Assembly: GCA_038231175.1 (NCBI GenBank)
Contig: JBBRLU010000008.1
Span: 1-26,329 of the forward strand
Direction: 5' to 3'
DNA length: 26,329 nucleotides
Source of the DNA: UBA4729 sp038231175
Lineage (GTDB): Bacteria > Patescibacteriota > Saccharimonadia > Saccharimonadales > UBA4665
A model generated the notes under the pieces. That model was not told where the DNA came from. It worked only from the letters and a program-made list of their open reading frames with translations, and ran no database searches. Positions within the stretch are counted from its first letter, which is position 1, and every line of letters begins with the position of its first letter. This document shows positions 15,498-23,120 of the stretch, piece after piece. A program made the translations under genes and the position numbers.

Positions 15498-15995
15498 ATG
15501 ATCTCGCTCAAAAAACGCAATCAAGACAAACGCAATCTAGGTTTTACAATCGTCGAACTTTTGATTGTCATCGTGGTAATCGGTATTTTGGCTGCCTTAG
15601 TCATTACTGCTTACGCCGGTATTCAAGCCAAGGCTCGTAACGGCAAACGGGCAACCGACATCCAGGCCGTTCAGACGCAACTAGAAGCATTCTACTCTAC
15701 GAATGGCTACTACCCGTCTTTGACAGACTTAAACTCGAACACCTGGCGGAACACCAACATGAAGAGCCTCGACAAGACCGCTCTGGTCGATCCATCAACG
15801 AACTGTGACCCAGCACTAGTTTCGACTTGTGTCGCTGCTACGGCAGGTGCCAAGATCTACTCGTACGTGGTCAAGGATTCCAGCTTAGCCAGTTGTGAGA
15901 CTACCGACACCAACTGTTCGCAGTACGTCTTGACTGCCACCTATGAAGGTACTGTCAATAACCAGACCACCTACATCAAAAATAACCTCGACTAA
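15498..15995 (+). CDS. pilA: Major type IV pilin
   Basis: 165 residues. It has a class-III signal with 15 leader residues ending in Gly, then FTIVELLIVIVVIGIL, with Glu at mature position 5 and a continuous hydrophobic helix. The helix continues into a charged amphipathic part and a globular beta domain with four cysteines in two pairs (NCDPALVSTC and SCETTDTNC), likely two disulfides. Pilins polymerise into the surface fibre after cleavage by PilD, which is not encoded here. Strong dedicated expression is supported by a consensus promoter, a 5' stem-loop, AAGGAGG ten bases before the ATG and an intrinsic terminator directly after the gene. Confidence 0.95.
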   Translation: MISLKKRNQDKRNLGFTIVELLIVIVVIGILAALVITAYAGIQAKARNGKRATDIQAVQTQLEAFYSTNGYYPSLTDLNSNTWRNTNMKSLDKTALVDPSTNCDPALVSTCVAATAGAKIYSYVVKDSSLASCETTDTNCSQYVLTATYEGTVNNQTTYIKNNLD

Positions 15996-16013
15996 TTGTC
16001 TTAGCTGGTTATC

Positions 16014-16046
16014 ATAAAAGCCCTGGGGTCATCCCGGGGCTTTTAT
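16014..16046 (+). terminator. Intrinsic terminator of the pilin gene
   Basis: AAAAGCCCTGGG (16016-16027), loop GTCAT, CCCGGGGCTTTT (16033-16044): a 12-bp stem with one T-G wobble, G-C-rich at the top and A/T at the base, with the 3' T run in the stem. It lies 20 bp after the pilin stop. The A-stem/T-stem symmetry could work on both strands. The T4P operon must be re-initiated or read through beyond it. Confidence 0.85.
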
Positions 16047-16048
16047 AC

Positions 16049-16054
16049 TATAAT
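16049..16054 (+). promoter_or_regulatory. -10 element for the minor pilin operon
   Basis: A perfect TATAAT immediately after the terminator, ten bases before the ATG at 16065, with no Shine-Dalgarno between. Transcription would start within a few bases of the start codon. The -35 position falls inside the terminator stem and is poor. Confidence 0.5.
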
Positions 16055-16064
16055 AAGCACAAGC

Positions 16065-16508
16065 ATGAATAAGCAGCAGCAGGGTTTTAGCATCGTCGAA
16101 CTATTGATAGCCATAGTTATTTTTCCGCTGCTGATGATCGGGACCGTCAGCGGCTACAATTCCGCCCGCCGCGTCTACCAGGTAACGCGCCAGATGAACG
16201 AGATGTACATCGTCCTCAGTTCCTGCCCGGAGCTGGACCGCGGACTGGAGTTCAACTCGCTCAGCAGTAGCACTAACTGCTACCCTAACAACACTTTCTC
16301 CGCCGAAAACGGTGGTACGGCCACGCTTAGTTATTACCCTGTCCTGACGGTTACCAATACCTCCAGCTTACCAGCCGCCGACCCGCTGCAGGCCATACCC
16401 GATTCCAAGATCGTCGAGGAGTACGTCAACTGGCCGGCTCCCAACGGCGCCCTGGCCCCGCTGCGGGTTCGGATGCTGATAACCCGTAACGGGATCGGCC
16501 AACAGTGA
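16065..16508 (+). CDS. Type IV minor pilin (prepilin-like)
   Basis: 147 residues. A six-residue leader plus Gly7 precede FSIVELLIAIVIFPLLMIG, a canonical prepilin N-terminus with Glu at position 5. The Pro in the hydrophobic helix resembles PilV/PilW-type minor pilins. The C-terminal domain is small, with two cysteines (SSCPELDRG and STNCYPNN). Minor pilins prime fibre assembly and can sit at the tip. It is the first gene after the pilin terminator and overlaps the next gene (GTGA). Assignment to a named minor pilin is not possible from sequence alone. Confidence 0.88.
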   Translation: MNKQQQGFSIVELLIAIVIFPLLMIGTVSGYNSARRVYQVTRQMNEMYIVLSSCPELDRGLEFNSLSSSTNCYPNNTFSAENGGTATLSYYPVLTVTNTSSLPAADPLQAIPDSKIVEEYVNWPAPNGALAPLRVRMLITRNGIGQQ

Positions 16509-17302
16509 GCCGCCAGCCTCAGCCCAACCGCCAGCACCAGCAAGCTGGCGTGACCCTGGTCGAATTACTAGTCGTGATTTCGGTGTCATTCGGGCTGATG
16601 ACCGTCATAACCGGCTTTGCGCTCAATTTTTGGGGTAACACCGTCACCCTCAGCAGCGACCAGGGTAGCTTGGTATCGCGCTTCAATGTCAGTACTTATT
16701 TAAACAAGATGGTCGGCCAGGCGACCGGTTTCGTCAACCAGAATGATATCCCCGACAACAACACTGGCGCGCCCGACCCGGCTATCGTATCCGGTAAATA
16801 TTGGCTGCCGATCCACGCTGTGCCTAAAACCATTACGATGGGTGCTGCCGGCACCACGAAGCCCCTACTCTATTTTCGCAAGCCCAGCATCAATACCTCC
16901 AAGAATATCGTTATGAACGGCGCCATCGCCTACGAAGATAATCTTATTCTGTACTTGGATGGGACGACCAAGCAGATGCGGGCACGGACGCTCAGCAACA
17001 GCGGCGCGCCGGCTAACCAGACGCTTACCTCCTGCCCGCCGAGCACCGCCAGTAGCAGCTGCCCGGCCGACGCCGTTATCTCCGATGATGTCTCGGCGGT
17101 CGCCCTGCGCTATTTTTCACGGTCCGACAACATCATCGACTATACCTCCATCACCGACCCGATCTCCCTACAGTATATCGGGCCCGACTACCCGTCGGTT
17201 GAAATCGTCGAGTTAACCATCAAGTATTATAAAAAGGCTCAGCTCCATAATGCCGTCAGTACCGTCACCCAGACCGTGGTGCGGGTGGCCCTCAGGAATT
17301 GA
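16505..17302 (+). CDS. Type IV minor pilin (PilW/GspJ-like)
   Basis: 265 residues from a GTG start overlapping the previous TGA (GTGA). A 15-residue Gln/Arg-rich leader ending in Gly is followed by VTLVELLVVISVSFGLMTVI, the prepilin motif. The long globular domain has a central linker with a cysteine pair (TSCPPSTASSSC) and a late segment (VEIVELTIKYYKKAQ) reminiscent of the last strand of GspJ/PilW pseudopilins. It probably joins the minor-pilin tip complex with its neighbours. The next gene starts two bases after its stop. Confidence 0.87.
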   Translation: MSRQPQPNRQHQQAGVTLVELLVVISVSFGLMTVITGFALNFWGNTVTLSSDQGSLVSRFNVSTYLNKMVGQATGFVNQNDIPDNNTGAPDPAIVSGKYWLPIHAVPKTITMGAAGTTKPLLYFRKPSINTSKNIVMNGAIAYEDNLILYLDGTTKQMRARTLSNSGAPANQTLTSCPPSTASSSCPADAVISDDVSAVALRYFSRSDNIIDYTSITDPISLQYIGPDYPSVEIVELTIKYYKKAQLHNAVSTVTQTVVRVALRN

Positions 17303-17303
17303 T

Positions 17304-18734
17304 ATGCAGCAAAAACTACCCCCAGCTACATCATTGAACGACCGCGGCATGTTAGTCGTAGCCATCATGAGCATCATGGTCTTCCTGAGCGTTATCATGC
17401 TTGGTATATTCAGCCTGGGCAGCTCTAACCTGACGCGGGCCCGCGGTCGGATATTCAGCCTGGAAGCCCAGTACGCCGCCGAATCGGGAGCCGATGCCGC
17501 GATTGCGATTCTGAATAGCGGTAACGCGACCTATAGCGGCACCACCTCGGCCGTGACCGTCCTGAGTGCCAGTAATTTCAAGGCTACCTACAGCGTCAGT
17601 GTGGCCAATGGTAGCACCGGCGTCCAACGACTGATTACCGCTACCGGCAACGTCTACACGCCGGCCTCGGCTACCACGCCGACTTTTACTCGTAAGATCC
17701 GCGTCACCGCCCAACAAAGCTCGACGACCACCGCCTCGTCGCTGGTAAGCCGTAATATCCTGGCCCTCGACAGCGGCGTTAAGAACGTCTTTGCTAAGGA
17801 TATTTACGTCAACGGTTTTATCAGTATGGTCAAATCGACCACCAACCTGATTGCCGAGAATATTACTGTGGCCGGTAAGAACACCGGCGTCACTAACTGC
17901 TCCATCGGCAGCAACGGTAGCCTGTTAAAGCCCGGCTCGTTCACGACTGCCGGCCAGACAAAGACTAATATTACCATCGCTTACAACAACTGCTTGACGC
18001 CACCGGGCAACAGTAACAACACAAATTTTAACGTCGTCGCTAACAGCGGTAGTATCTCGACCGTCCAATCGTTGTACATTCCCTACGCCAGCGCCATGGA
18101 TGGCAGCTACCAGAACTCGCCGACCAGCTGCAACGACTGGAGCAACGGCTCATCGCCGCACCGGATTCCGAGTGTCGTCGGCAGTAAACAGACCCATTAT
18201 CCCGATACTGGCAGCAACATTAGCACCAGCTGTGGCACCAGCGGTGACCTCAGTCTTGGTAGCGATGAATATGATATTTATGATAACGTCCACTTACGGG
18301 CTAACCTTTGTCTGGTCAAACAGTGTGCGCCGGTATTCTACAACCCGACGGCCAGCTTAAAATATGTCTTTATAGAAGGCACGGTCAACTTTGGCTCGGT
18401 CCAGACCAAAAGTGGTAGCGGACCGCTGGCCTTTATTATTTACGGCGCCGACCCGACCTACAATACCAGTGTCTGTCCTTACGGTGGCGCCGGCTACATC
18501 GCCAATAGCGGCACGACGACGGCTCCGGCCCTGTACCTGTTGGCTACCAATGGTATCTGCCTCGATAAGACTAAGTTCGGGGCATCGCCGGCACTGGGCG
18601 GCATTGCCGGCAAGAACATCTACATCAGTACCAATCCTGGTTCGCCGTTCGCTCTTTACATGGACGTCAACTTCCCGGTGGCGCAGATCCCCATTAACCT
18701 GACCTGGCGGGCCGTACTGTATCAGCGTCTGTAG
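17304..18734 (+). CDS. PilX-like large pilus-associated protein
   Basis: 476 residues from the ATG at 17304 (AGGA nine bases upstream), preferred to an upstream in-frame ATG at 17250 inside the previous gene. Near the N-terminus RGMLVVAIMSIMVFLSVIML is a pilin-like hydrophobic helix, followed by SLEAQYAAESGADAAIAIL, the arrangement of PilX-type proteins, though without the usual Gly-Phe cleavage site and Glu5. The remaining ~380 residues are Ser/Thr/Asn-rich beta structure with many cysteines (CSIGS, NNCLTPP, TSCNDW, STSCGTSG, LCLVKQC, SVCPYG, GICLD). That is much larger than ordinary PilX and suggests a disulfide-stabilised tip adhesin. The role is inference from size, position and composition. 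Confidence 0.75.
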   Translation: MQQKLPPATSLNDRGMLVVAIMSIMVFLSVIMLGIFSLGSSNLTRARGRIFSLEAQYAAESGADAAIAILNSGNATYSGTTSAVTVLSASNFKATYSVSVANGSTGVQRLITATGNVYTPASATTPTFTRKIRVTAQQSSTTTASSLVSRNILALDSGVKNVFAKDIYVNGFISMVKSTTNLIAENITVAGKNTGVTNCSIGSNGSLLKPGSFTTAGQTKTNITIAYNNCLTPPGNSNNTNFNVVANSGSISTVQSLYIPYASAMDGSYQNSPTSCNDWSNGSSPHRIPSVVGSKQTHYPDTGSNISTSCGTSGDLSLGSDEYDIYDNVHLRANLCLVKQCAPVFYNPTASLKYVFIEGTVNFGSVQTKSGSGPLAFIIYGADPTYNTSVCPYGGAGYIANSGTTTAPALYLLATNGICLDKTKFGASPALGGIAGKNIYISTNPGSPFALYMDVNFPVAQIPINLTWRAVLYQRL

Positions 18735-18744
18735 GGTTATCTGA

Positions 18745-18750
18745 TATACT
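18745..18750 (+). promoter_or_regulatory. Putative -10 for pilM
   Basis: TATACT with no good -35. Downstream, ATG TTT TAA (18766-18774) is a two-codon frame whose stop overlaps the pilM ATG (TAATG). It could couple translation of pilM, which lacks a clear Shine-Dalgarno. Confidence 0.3.
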
Positions 18751-18773
18751 AGGATTAAAGAACTTATGTTTTA

Positions 18774-19883
18774 ATGGGCAACATGAAAAAAACTTCAAAA
18801 TCACCGTATTTCTACCGCGATAAGCCACTGTTTGGACTCGATATTGGGCCGAGCTCGCTGAAGGTCATGCAAGTTAGCCAGCCGGCGGCCCGGGTTAACG
18901 GTAAGATCGATAAGCTACCGCAGGTTATCGGCTATGGCTTTACCAGCTTTGACCGCGCCGCCACCGAAGATGGCGTGATTGTCCAGCACGAAGTAGTCGC
19001 CAAAGCCGCCCGCACCCTATTCGATCAGCACCTGATCGGCAACATCACGACCTCGCGCGTGGCCCTGGCGATTCCGGCTTACCGTACTTTTACGCGGTCT
19101 CTGGAACTGCCGCCGCTGGAAGATAAGGAGCTGGTCAACGCCGTCGAATTAGAAGCCGAGCAATACGTCTCGATGCCCCTGGAAGAGCTGTACCTCGATT
19201 ACGAGGTGACCCTTAAGACCGTCGACAAGACCGAGCTGTTCGCGGTGGCGGTACCGAAGACGATCGTCGACTCCTACGTCGAACTGGCCCATATCTTAGG
19301 TCTGGAACCAGTCTTGATCGAGCCGACACTGAGTTCGTCGGGCCGATTGTTTTCACTGGACGAACAAAGTGACGTACCGACCGTCATCATCGACTTCGGC
19401 TCGCGCTCAGCCGACATCAGTACCTACGACGGGCACATCCTGGTTACCGGTACCGTCCAGGCCGGTGGCGAAACCTTTACCGACACCATTAAGACTACCC
19501 TGAATGTGACACTGGCCGAAGCCGGCCTGATCAAAACCCGTTATGGCCTTAGTGTCAGCCGACGCCAAGCTGAAATCACCCAGGCCCTGGCACCGATCTT
19601 GGACCAGCTGATCAAAGAGATCCGCCGTATGATGCGCTACCACGAAGAGCGTTACGGTGCCGAGCGGCCGATCCAGCAGATCATCACCCTGGGCGGCGGC
19701 GCCAACATGCCCGGCCTCAGCGACTACCTGACGAACATGCTGCGCCTGGCCGTCCGCCACACCAACCCTTGGCACTACCTTAATTACAAGGGGCTGCAGC
19801 CGCCGAGCGAAGCCGATAAGCCGATGTACGCCACCGTTGCCGGCCTGTGCCTGGCCAACCCTAAGAAGGTGATTCAGCAATGA
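18774..19883 (+). CDS. pilM: Type IV pilus assembly protein PilM
   Basis: 369 residues. It has the actin-like fold signatures of PilM: phosphate-1 LFGLDIGPSSLKVMQV, VALAIPAYRTFTRSLELPPL, ELEAEQYVSMPLEEL, phosphate-2 VIIDFGSRSADISTY and the adenosine motif ITLGGGANMPGL. PilM is cytoplasmic and binds the N-terminal peptide of PilN to couple the inner-membrane ring to the motor. There is a second in-frame ATG at 18783; the family does not decide between them. It overlaps pilN by four bases (ATGA). Length is normal. Confidence 0.95.
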   Translation: MGNMKKTSKSPYFYRDKPLFGLDIGPSSLKVMQVSQPAARVNGKIDKLPQVIGYGFTSFDRAATEDGVIVQHEVVAKAARTLFDQHLIGNITTSRVALAIPAYRTFTRSLELPPLEDKELVNAVELEAEQYVSMPLEELYLDYEVTLKTVDKTELFAVAVPKTIVDSYVELAHILGLEPVLIEPTLSSSGRLFSLDEQSDVPTVIIDFGSRSADISTYDGHILVTGTVQAGGETFTDTIKTTLNVTLAEAGLIKTRYGLSVSRRQAEITQALAPILDQLIKEIRRMMRYHEERYGAERPIQQIITLGGGANMPGLSDYLTNMLRLAVRHTNPWHYLNYKGLQPPSEADKPMYATVAGLCLANPKKVIQQ

Positions 19884-20482
19884 TCAATCTCTTGCCGCCG
19901 CGCACTAAGAGCAATTACCGCTACGCCCGGCGTAACCAGGCTTTGCGTGGTTGGGTCGTGGCCTTGGTACTAGTGCTGGTCGGCGTCGGCGCCCTGATTA
20001 CCTACGGCTTACTCGATCTGCAGCAGCAGAGCAATAGTTATCAGCAGCAGGTGACCGCCGCCAAAGCCTCTCTCAAAGATAATAAGCTCAAGGAAACCGA
20101 GCAGCAGGTCAAAGAAATCAGTAGTAGTCTCAAGCTCGCCACCCAGGTCCTGAGCAGCGAGGTCTTATTCTCTAAACTGATTACCCAGATCGGCGCGGCC
20201 ATGCCCAGCGGTGCGGTATTGGCTAGCCTGAACATCAACAAGACGACCGGTGGCATCGACCTCAACGCTAACGCCCGTGATTATGGCACGGCCTCTCAGG
20301 TGCAACTCAACCTTGGTAATTCGGATAATAAGATCTTTGCCAAGGCCGATATTGTGACTATCAGCTGCGTGAAGCCGAAGAACGAGGACAAACCGACCCC
20401 CTACCCCTGCACCGTCAGCCTACGGGCGCTGTTTAACGGTAACAACCAGTTCTTGTTTATTAATCAGGGGGCCAAGTCATGA
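19880..20482 (+). CDS. pilN: Type IV pilus assembly protein PilN
   Basis: 200 residues. The first residues, MINLLPPRTK, are the PilM-binding motif typical of PilN. A single transmembrane helix follows (about 24-45), then a coiled coil rich in Gln/Lys (45-90) and a small alpha/beta domain containing MPSGAVLASLNIN. PilN forms a membrane heterodimer with PilO that supports the pilus platform. It overlaps both neighbours by four bases. The C-terminal half carries an extra polar segment with two cysteines (ISCVKPKNED and YPCTVS), unusual for PilN. Confidence 0.9.
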   Translation: MINLLPPRTKSNYRYARRNQALRGWVVALVLVLVGVGALITYGLLDLQQQSNSYQQQVTAAKASLKDNKLKETEQQVKEISSSLKLATQVLSSEVLFSKLITQIGAAMPSGAVLASLNINKTTGGIDLNANARDYGTASQVQLNLGNSDNKIFAKADIVTISCVKPKNEDKPTPYPCTVSLRALFNGNNQFLFINQGAKS

Positions 20483-21129
20483 ACAGTAAGCGGGCTTATA
20501 TATTGATGCTGGCAGTCGTCGGTCTGCTGGTCGTGGCCATTTTTGGAGGCGCCTACGAGTCCAAGGGCGTCTTAGCCAAGAAGTCCAGCCAGTTAGTAGC
20601 TCTGAAGGCCAGCCTCCTAGGCTATCAGACGCAGCAGACCGGCTTGACCCTGGCCAAGAAACAGATAACCATTTATAACGACCTCTACCATATTGCCAAG
20701 GCGGTAGTCCCGGAAAACAAGAACCAGGCCGAAACCGTCCGCCAGATCGTCAAGTTGGCCACCGATAATTCGATTGTCCTGGGTTCCATCTCTTTCCCAT
20801 CGTCAACCCTCGGTGCCAGCCCTAGCGGCGCGACAGCCGCTCCCACCAAGCCGACCTTGGGCGCCCCGACTAAGAGTGTCAGTATCGGGAACCCTGACCT
20901 ATCACAACTAGCCCCCGTCGGCGGTAGCCCCGGCGTCTACGTCTTACAGATTGCCGTGGCCAGCGATCCGACCCAGCCGGCCAGCTACGCTCAACTCATC
21001 AGTTTCTTGTCAGCCCTTGAGCACAACCGGCTGACGGCCGAAGTTACCAGCGTCAATATCGTCCCCGACACCACCCAGGTCAACCGGTTCTCATTTACCT
21101 TAAACTTAAATAGCTACATAAAACCATGA
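20479..21129 (+). CDS. pilO: Type IV pilus assembly protein PilO
   Basis: 216 residues. A single N-terminal transmembrane helix (about 6-25), a coiled coil (28-65) and a C-terminal ferredoxin-like domain ending YAQLISFLSALEHNRLTAEV are the PilO layout. A low-complexity Ala/Pro/Thr/Ser loop (about 110-145) interrupts the domain. It partners PilN in the inner-membrane assembly complex. Start and stop each overlap the adjacent gene by four bases. Identification rests on architecture and order after pilM-pilN; sequence is poorly conserved in this family. Confidence 0.85.
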   Translation: MNSKRAYILMLAVVGLLVVAIFGGAYESKGVLAKKSSQLVALKASLLGYQTQQTGLTLAKKQITIYNDLYHIAKAVVPENKNQAETVRQIVKLATDNSIVLGSISFPSSTLGASPSGATAAPTKPTLGAPTKSVSIGNPDLSQLAPVGGSPGVYVLQIAVASDPTQPASYAQLISFLSALEHNRLTAEVTSVNIVPDTTQVNRFSFTLNLNSYIKP

Positions 21130-21431
21130 AACAGATCTTACCAACCAAAGTCACCAGACCAATTATCAGCATCGCCAGTCGTTTAGGCCGCTACCGGTTA
21201 CTGCTCTTCGTAGTGGCCGTGGCCGCTATCTATGGCTACATCGTCTTCACTATCAATACGCTGTCGCACGCCGAGCCGACGCCCGACCAGGTCAGTAGTC
21301 AGACGAGCCCCATCAAGAAGACGAAGATCGATCCCAAGGTTATCCAGCAGTTACAGCTGCTGCAAGACAACAGCGTCAGCGTCAAAGCCTTGTTTACCGA
21401 GACCCGCGACAACCCTTTCCAGGAAAACTAA
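21126..21431 (+). CDS. Small bitopic membrane protein at the end of the pilus operon
   Basis: 101 residues: a basic N-terminus, one transmembrane helix (about 24-46), then a ~55-residue polar outside tail ending TRDNPFQEN. It is translationally coupled to pilO by a four-base overlap. It occupies the place where pilP follows pilO in many operons, and the tail motif vaguely recalls the R-D-P-F segment of PilP, but there is no lipobox and it is short. I call it pilus-associated by context only. Its stop overlaps the convergent PH-domain gene by four bases. Confidence 0.75.
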   Translation: MKQILPTKVTRPIISIASRLGRYRLLLFVVAVAAIYGYIVFTINTLSHAEPTPDQVSSQTSPIKKTKIDPKVIQQLQLLQDNSVSVKALFTETRDNPFQEN

Positions 21432-22054
21432 GCCTGCGGCGGAGCTGTGAAGGCGGCTGGAGCCGGACGCTGTTCGCCAGCCTCTTCTTGGGCGCGCAGA
21501 CCCTGCTCGAACTGTTCGCGGGCCATCAGGATCTGTTGGGCGTGCTTTTCCGAATCCGGACAATAGATAAAGGTAAACTTACTGCGTTCACCGGCCGTTT
21601 CTACTTTCAGGACACCAAAGTTAAACATCTTGGCCAGGATACCGTTAGTCTGAGCCGTTACGTCTTCCAGGTTAGCTAAACTGAGCTGGCTGCTCTCTTT
21701 ATTAAATAAGCCCGTTTGCGACACCTGCGTCAGACTGTCAGACGTTAACACCCAACGGTTACCCCAGTAGACATAGTGCGACACCAGAACTAGCAGCAAG
21801 GTGACCAGCAGGATGATAAGGTACAGTCCGGATCCCAGACGGATAATCTGGTCTTTATGATCAGGTGCAAGCGCCGGGGCCAGCGCAAAGATAACGATGC
21901 CCAGCACCAATAAGACGAATCCGGCCGCGATATAGGTAAATAAGATGCCGATCGGATGACGCTTGATAGCGAAGATCTCGCGCTCGCCTTTTTGCATGGC
22001 GCTGAGCGGGTTGACATAGTTTTCGGTGTTTTGAGCGTTTGTTTGTGGATTCAT
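21428..22054 (-). CDS. Membrane protein with bacterial PH domain (YdbS/DUF304-like)
   Basis: 208 residues. Two transmembrane helices (about 35-58 and 74-97) are followed by a bacterial PH-like domain (about 98-175) with the typical WVLTSDSLTQVSQTGLFNKE and the later NFGVLKVETAGE strand. The C-terminus is Ala/Pro/Gln-rich. The N-terminal GEREIFAIKRHPIGIL is usual for the family. Function is unknown; some relatives are implicated in membrane or envelope stress. It follows ruvB on the same strand, and a TATAAT overlapping the ruvB stop, exactly six bases before its ATG, suggests a separate leaderless transcript. Confidence 0.88.
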   Translation of the reverse strand: MNPQTNAQNTENYVNPLSAMQKGEREIFAIKRHPIGILFTYIAAGFVLLVLGIVIFALAPALAPDHKDQIIRLGSGLYLIILLVTLLLVLVSHYVYWGNRWVLTSDSLTQVSQTGLFNKESSQLSLANLEDVTAQTNGILAKMFNFGVLKVETAGERSKFTFIYCPDSEKHAQQILMAREQFEQGLRAQEEAGEQRPAPAAFTAPPQA

Positions 22055-22060
22055 GCCGCT

Positions 22061-22066
22061 ATTATA
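22061..22066 (-). promoter_or_regulatory. Leaderless -10 of the PH-domain gene
   Basis: Minus-strand TATAAT (complement of 22061-22066) overlaps the ruvB TAA and stands six bases before the ATG at 22054. No Shine-Dalgarno and no clear -35. Confidence 0.45.
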
Positions 22067-23084
22067 GCAAGCTTTGATCGGCAGGTGGCGTTTTGCCCAA
22101 ATGGCGGTAGGTTTTCGGCGTTACTTTACGGCCGCGTGGTGTCCGTTCCAACATCCCGATCTGCATCAGGTACGGTTCGATAAAATCCTCGATGGTAGTG
22201 CGCTCCTCGGCCGTCAGCGCCGCCAACGTTTCGACACCGACCGGACCACCGTTATAGCTGTCGATGATGGCGGTCAGTAGCATGCGGTCGGCCGGGTCAA
22301 GCCCCAACTCATCAATTTCCAACAATTGCAGCGCTTGGCTGCTGATGACGCTGTCGATGATACCATCGCCGTTGACGTCGGCATAGTCGCGGACGCGCTT
22401 CAGTAAGCGGTTGGCGATCCGCGGCGTCAAACGGGCCCGGGTGGCCAGCTCGGCGGCCGCCACTTGGTCAATTTTTACTTCTAAAATTCCGGCTGTCCGC
22501 ATAATGATCCGTTGCACTTCGTCCGGTTTATAAAATTCCAGGCGGTGGATATGCCCGAAGCGGTCACGCAACGGTCCGGCCAACGCACCGGCCCGGGTGG
22601 TCGCCCCGATGATGGTAAACTTCGGCAGATCAAGCCGCAGACTACGGGCGCTGGGGCCTTTGCCAAGCATGATGTCGAGCTTAAAGTCTTCCATGGCGCT
22701 ATATAACACTTCTTCGACCGTCCGGTTAAGACGATGGATCTCATCGATAAACAGGATGTCACCGTTCTGTAAATTAGTCAGTAAGCTGGCCAGGTCGCCG
22801 GCGCGCTCGATGGCCGGGCCGCTGGTTATCCGGATCTGGGCGCCCATCTCATTAGCGATGACGCTGGCCATCGTCGTCTTACCGAGCCCCGGTGGTCCGT
22901 ACAGCAGCACGTGGTCCATCGGCTCATCACGTTTTTTAGCGGCACTAATCGCCAGCTGTAAATTCTGCTTCAGCCGTTCCTGGCCGATGTAACTGGCGAA
23001 GTCCTGCGGCCGCAGCGTTACCTCTAGCTCAACCTCGACCGGGTCGGTCGGCTCGTCGGCCGTCTGCACAATGCGATCAATCAT
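22062..23084 (-). CDS. ruvB: Holliday junction helicase motor RuvB
   Basis: 340 residues, the usual length. The start of the AAA+ core has the RuvB-specific LRPQDFASYIGQERLKQNL. Walker A is GPPGLGKT at 63-70, Walker B LFIDEIHRLN, and the arginine-finger/sensor region GATTRAGALAGPLRDRFG. The C-terminal winged helix ends with IGMLERTPRGRKVT. RuvB forms hexamers that drive branch migration with RuvA. Unusually, an aldo/keto reductase gene lies between ruvA and ruvB here. A TATACT eight bases before the ATG suggests a promoter of its own; only a short TAGG precedes the start as a possible ribosome-binding site. Confidence 0.98.
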   Translation of the reverse strand: MIDRIVQTADEPTDPVEVELEVTLRPQDFASYIGQERLKQNLQLAISAAKKRDEPMDHVLLYGPPGLGKTTMASVIANEMGAQIRITSGPAIERAGDLASLLTNLQNGDILFIDEIHRLNRTVEEVLYSAMEDFKLDIMLGKGPSARSLRLDLPKFTIIGATTRAGALAGPLRDRFGHIHRLEFYKPDEVQRIIMRTAGILEVKIDQVAAAELATRARLTPRIANRLLKRVRDYADVNGDGIIDSVISSQALQLLEIDELGLDPADRMLLTAIIDSYNGGPVGVETLAALTAEERTTIEDFIEPYLMQIGMLERTPRGRKVTPKTYRHLGKTPPADQSLL

Positions 23085-23092
23085 TACCTAAT

Positions 23093-23098
23093 AGTATA
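23093..23098 (-). promoter_or_regulatory. Putative -10 of ruvB
   Basis: Minus-strand TATACT (complement of 23093-23098) eight bases before the ruvB ATG, in the 36-bp gap after the aldo/keto reductase. It would give an essentially leaderless ruvB mRNA. Confidence 0.4.
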
Positions 23099-23120
23099 GC
23101 CTAAGCGGCGAATAAGCCGG

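Noticed and set aside
17250..17303. Upstream in-frame ATG extending the PilX-like gene by 18 residues
   Set aside because: The extension lies inside the previous gene, is Pro/Trp-rich and unlike a leader; the ATG at 17304 has a ribosome-binding site and begins two bases after the previous stop.
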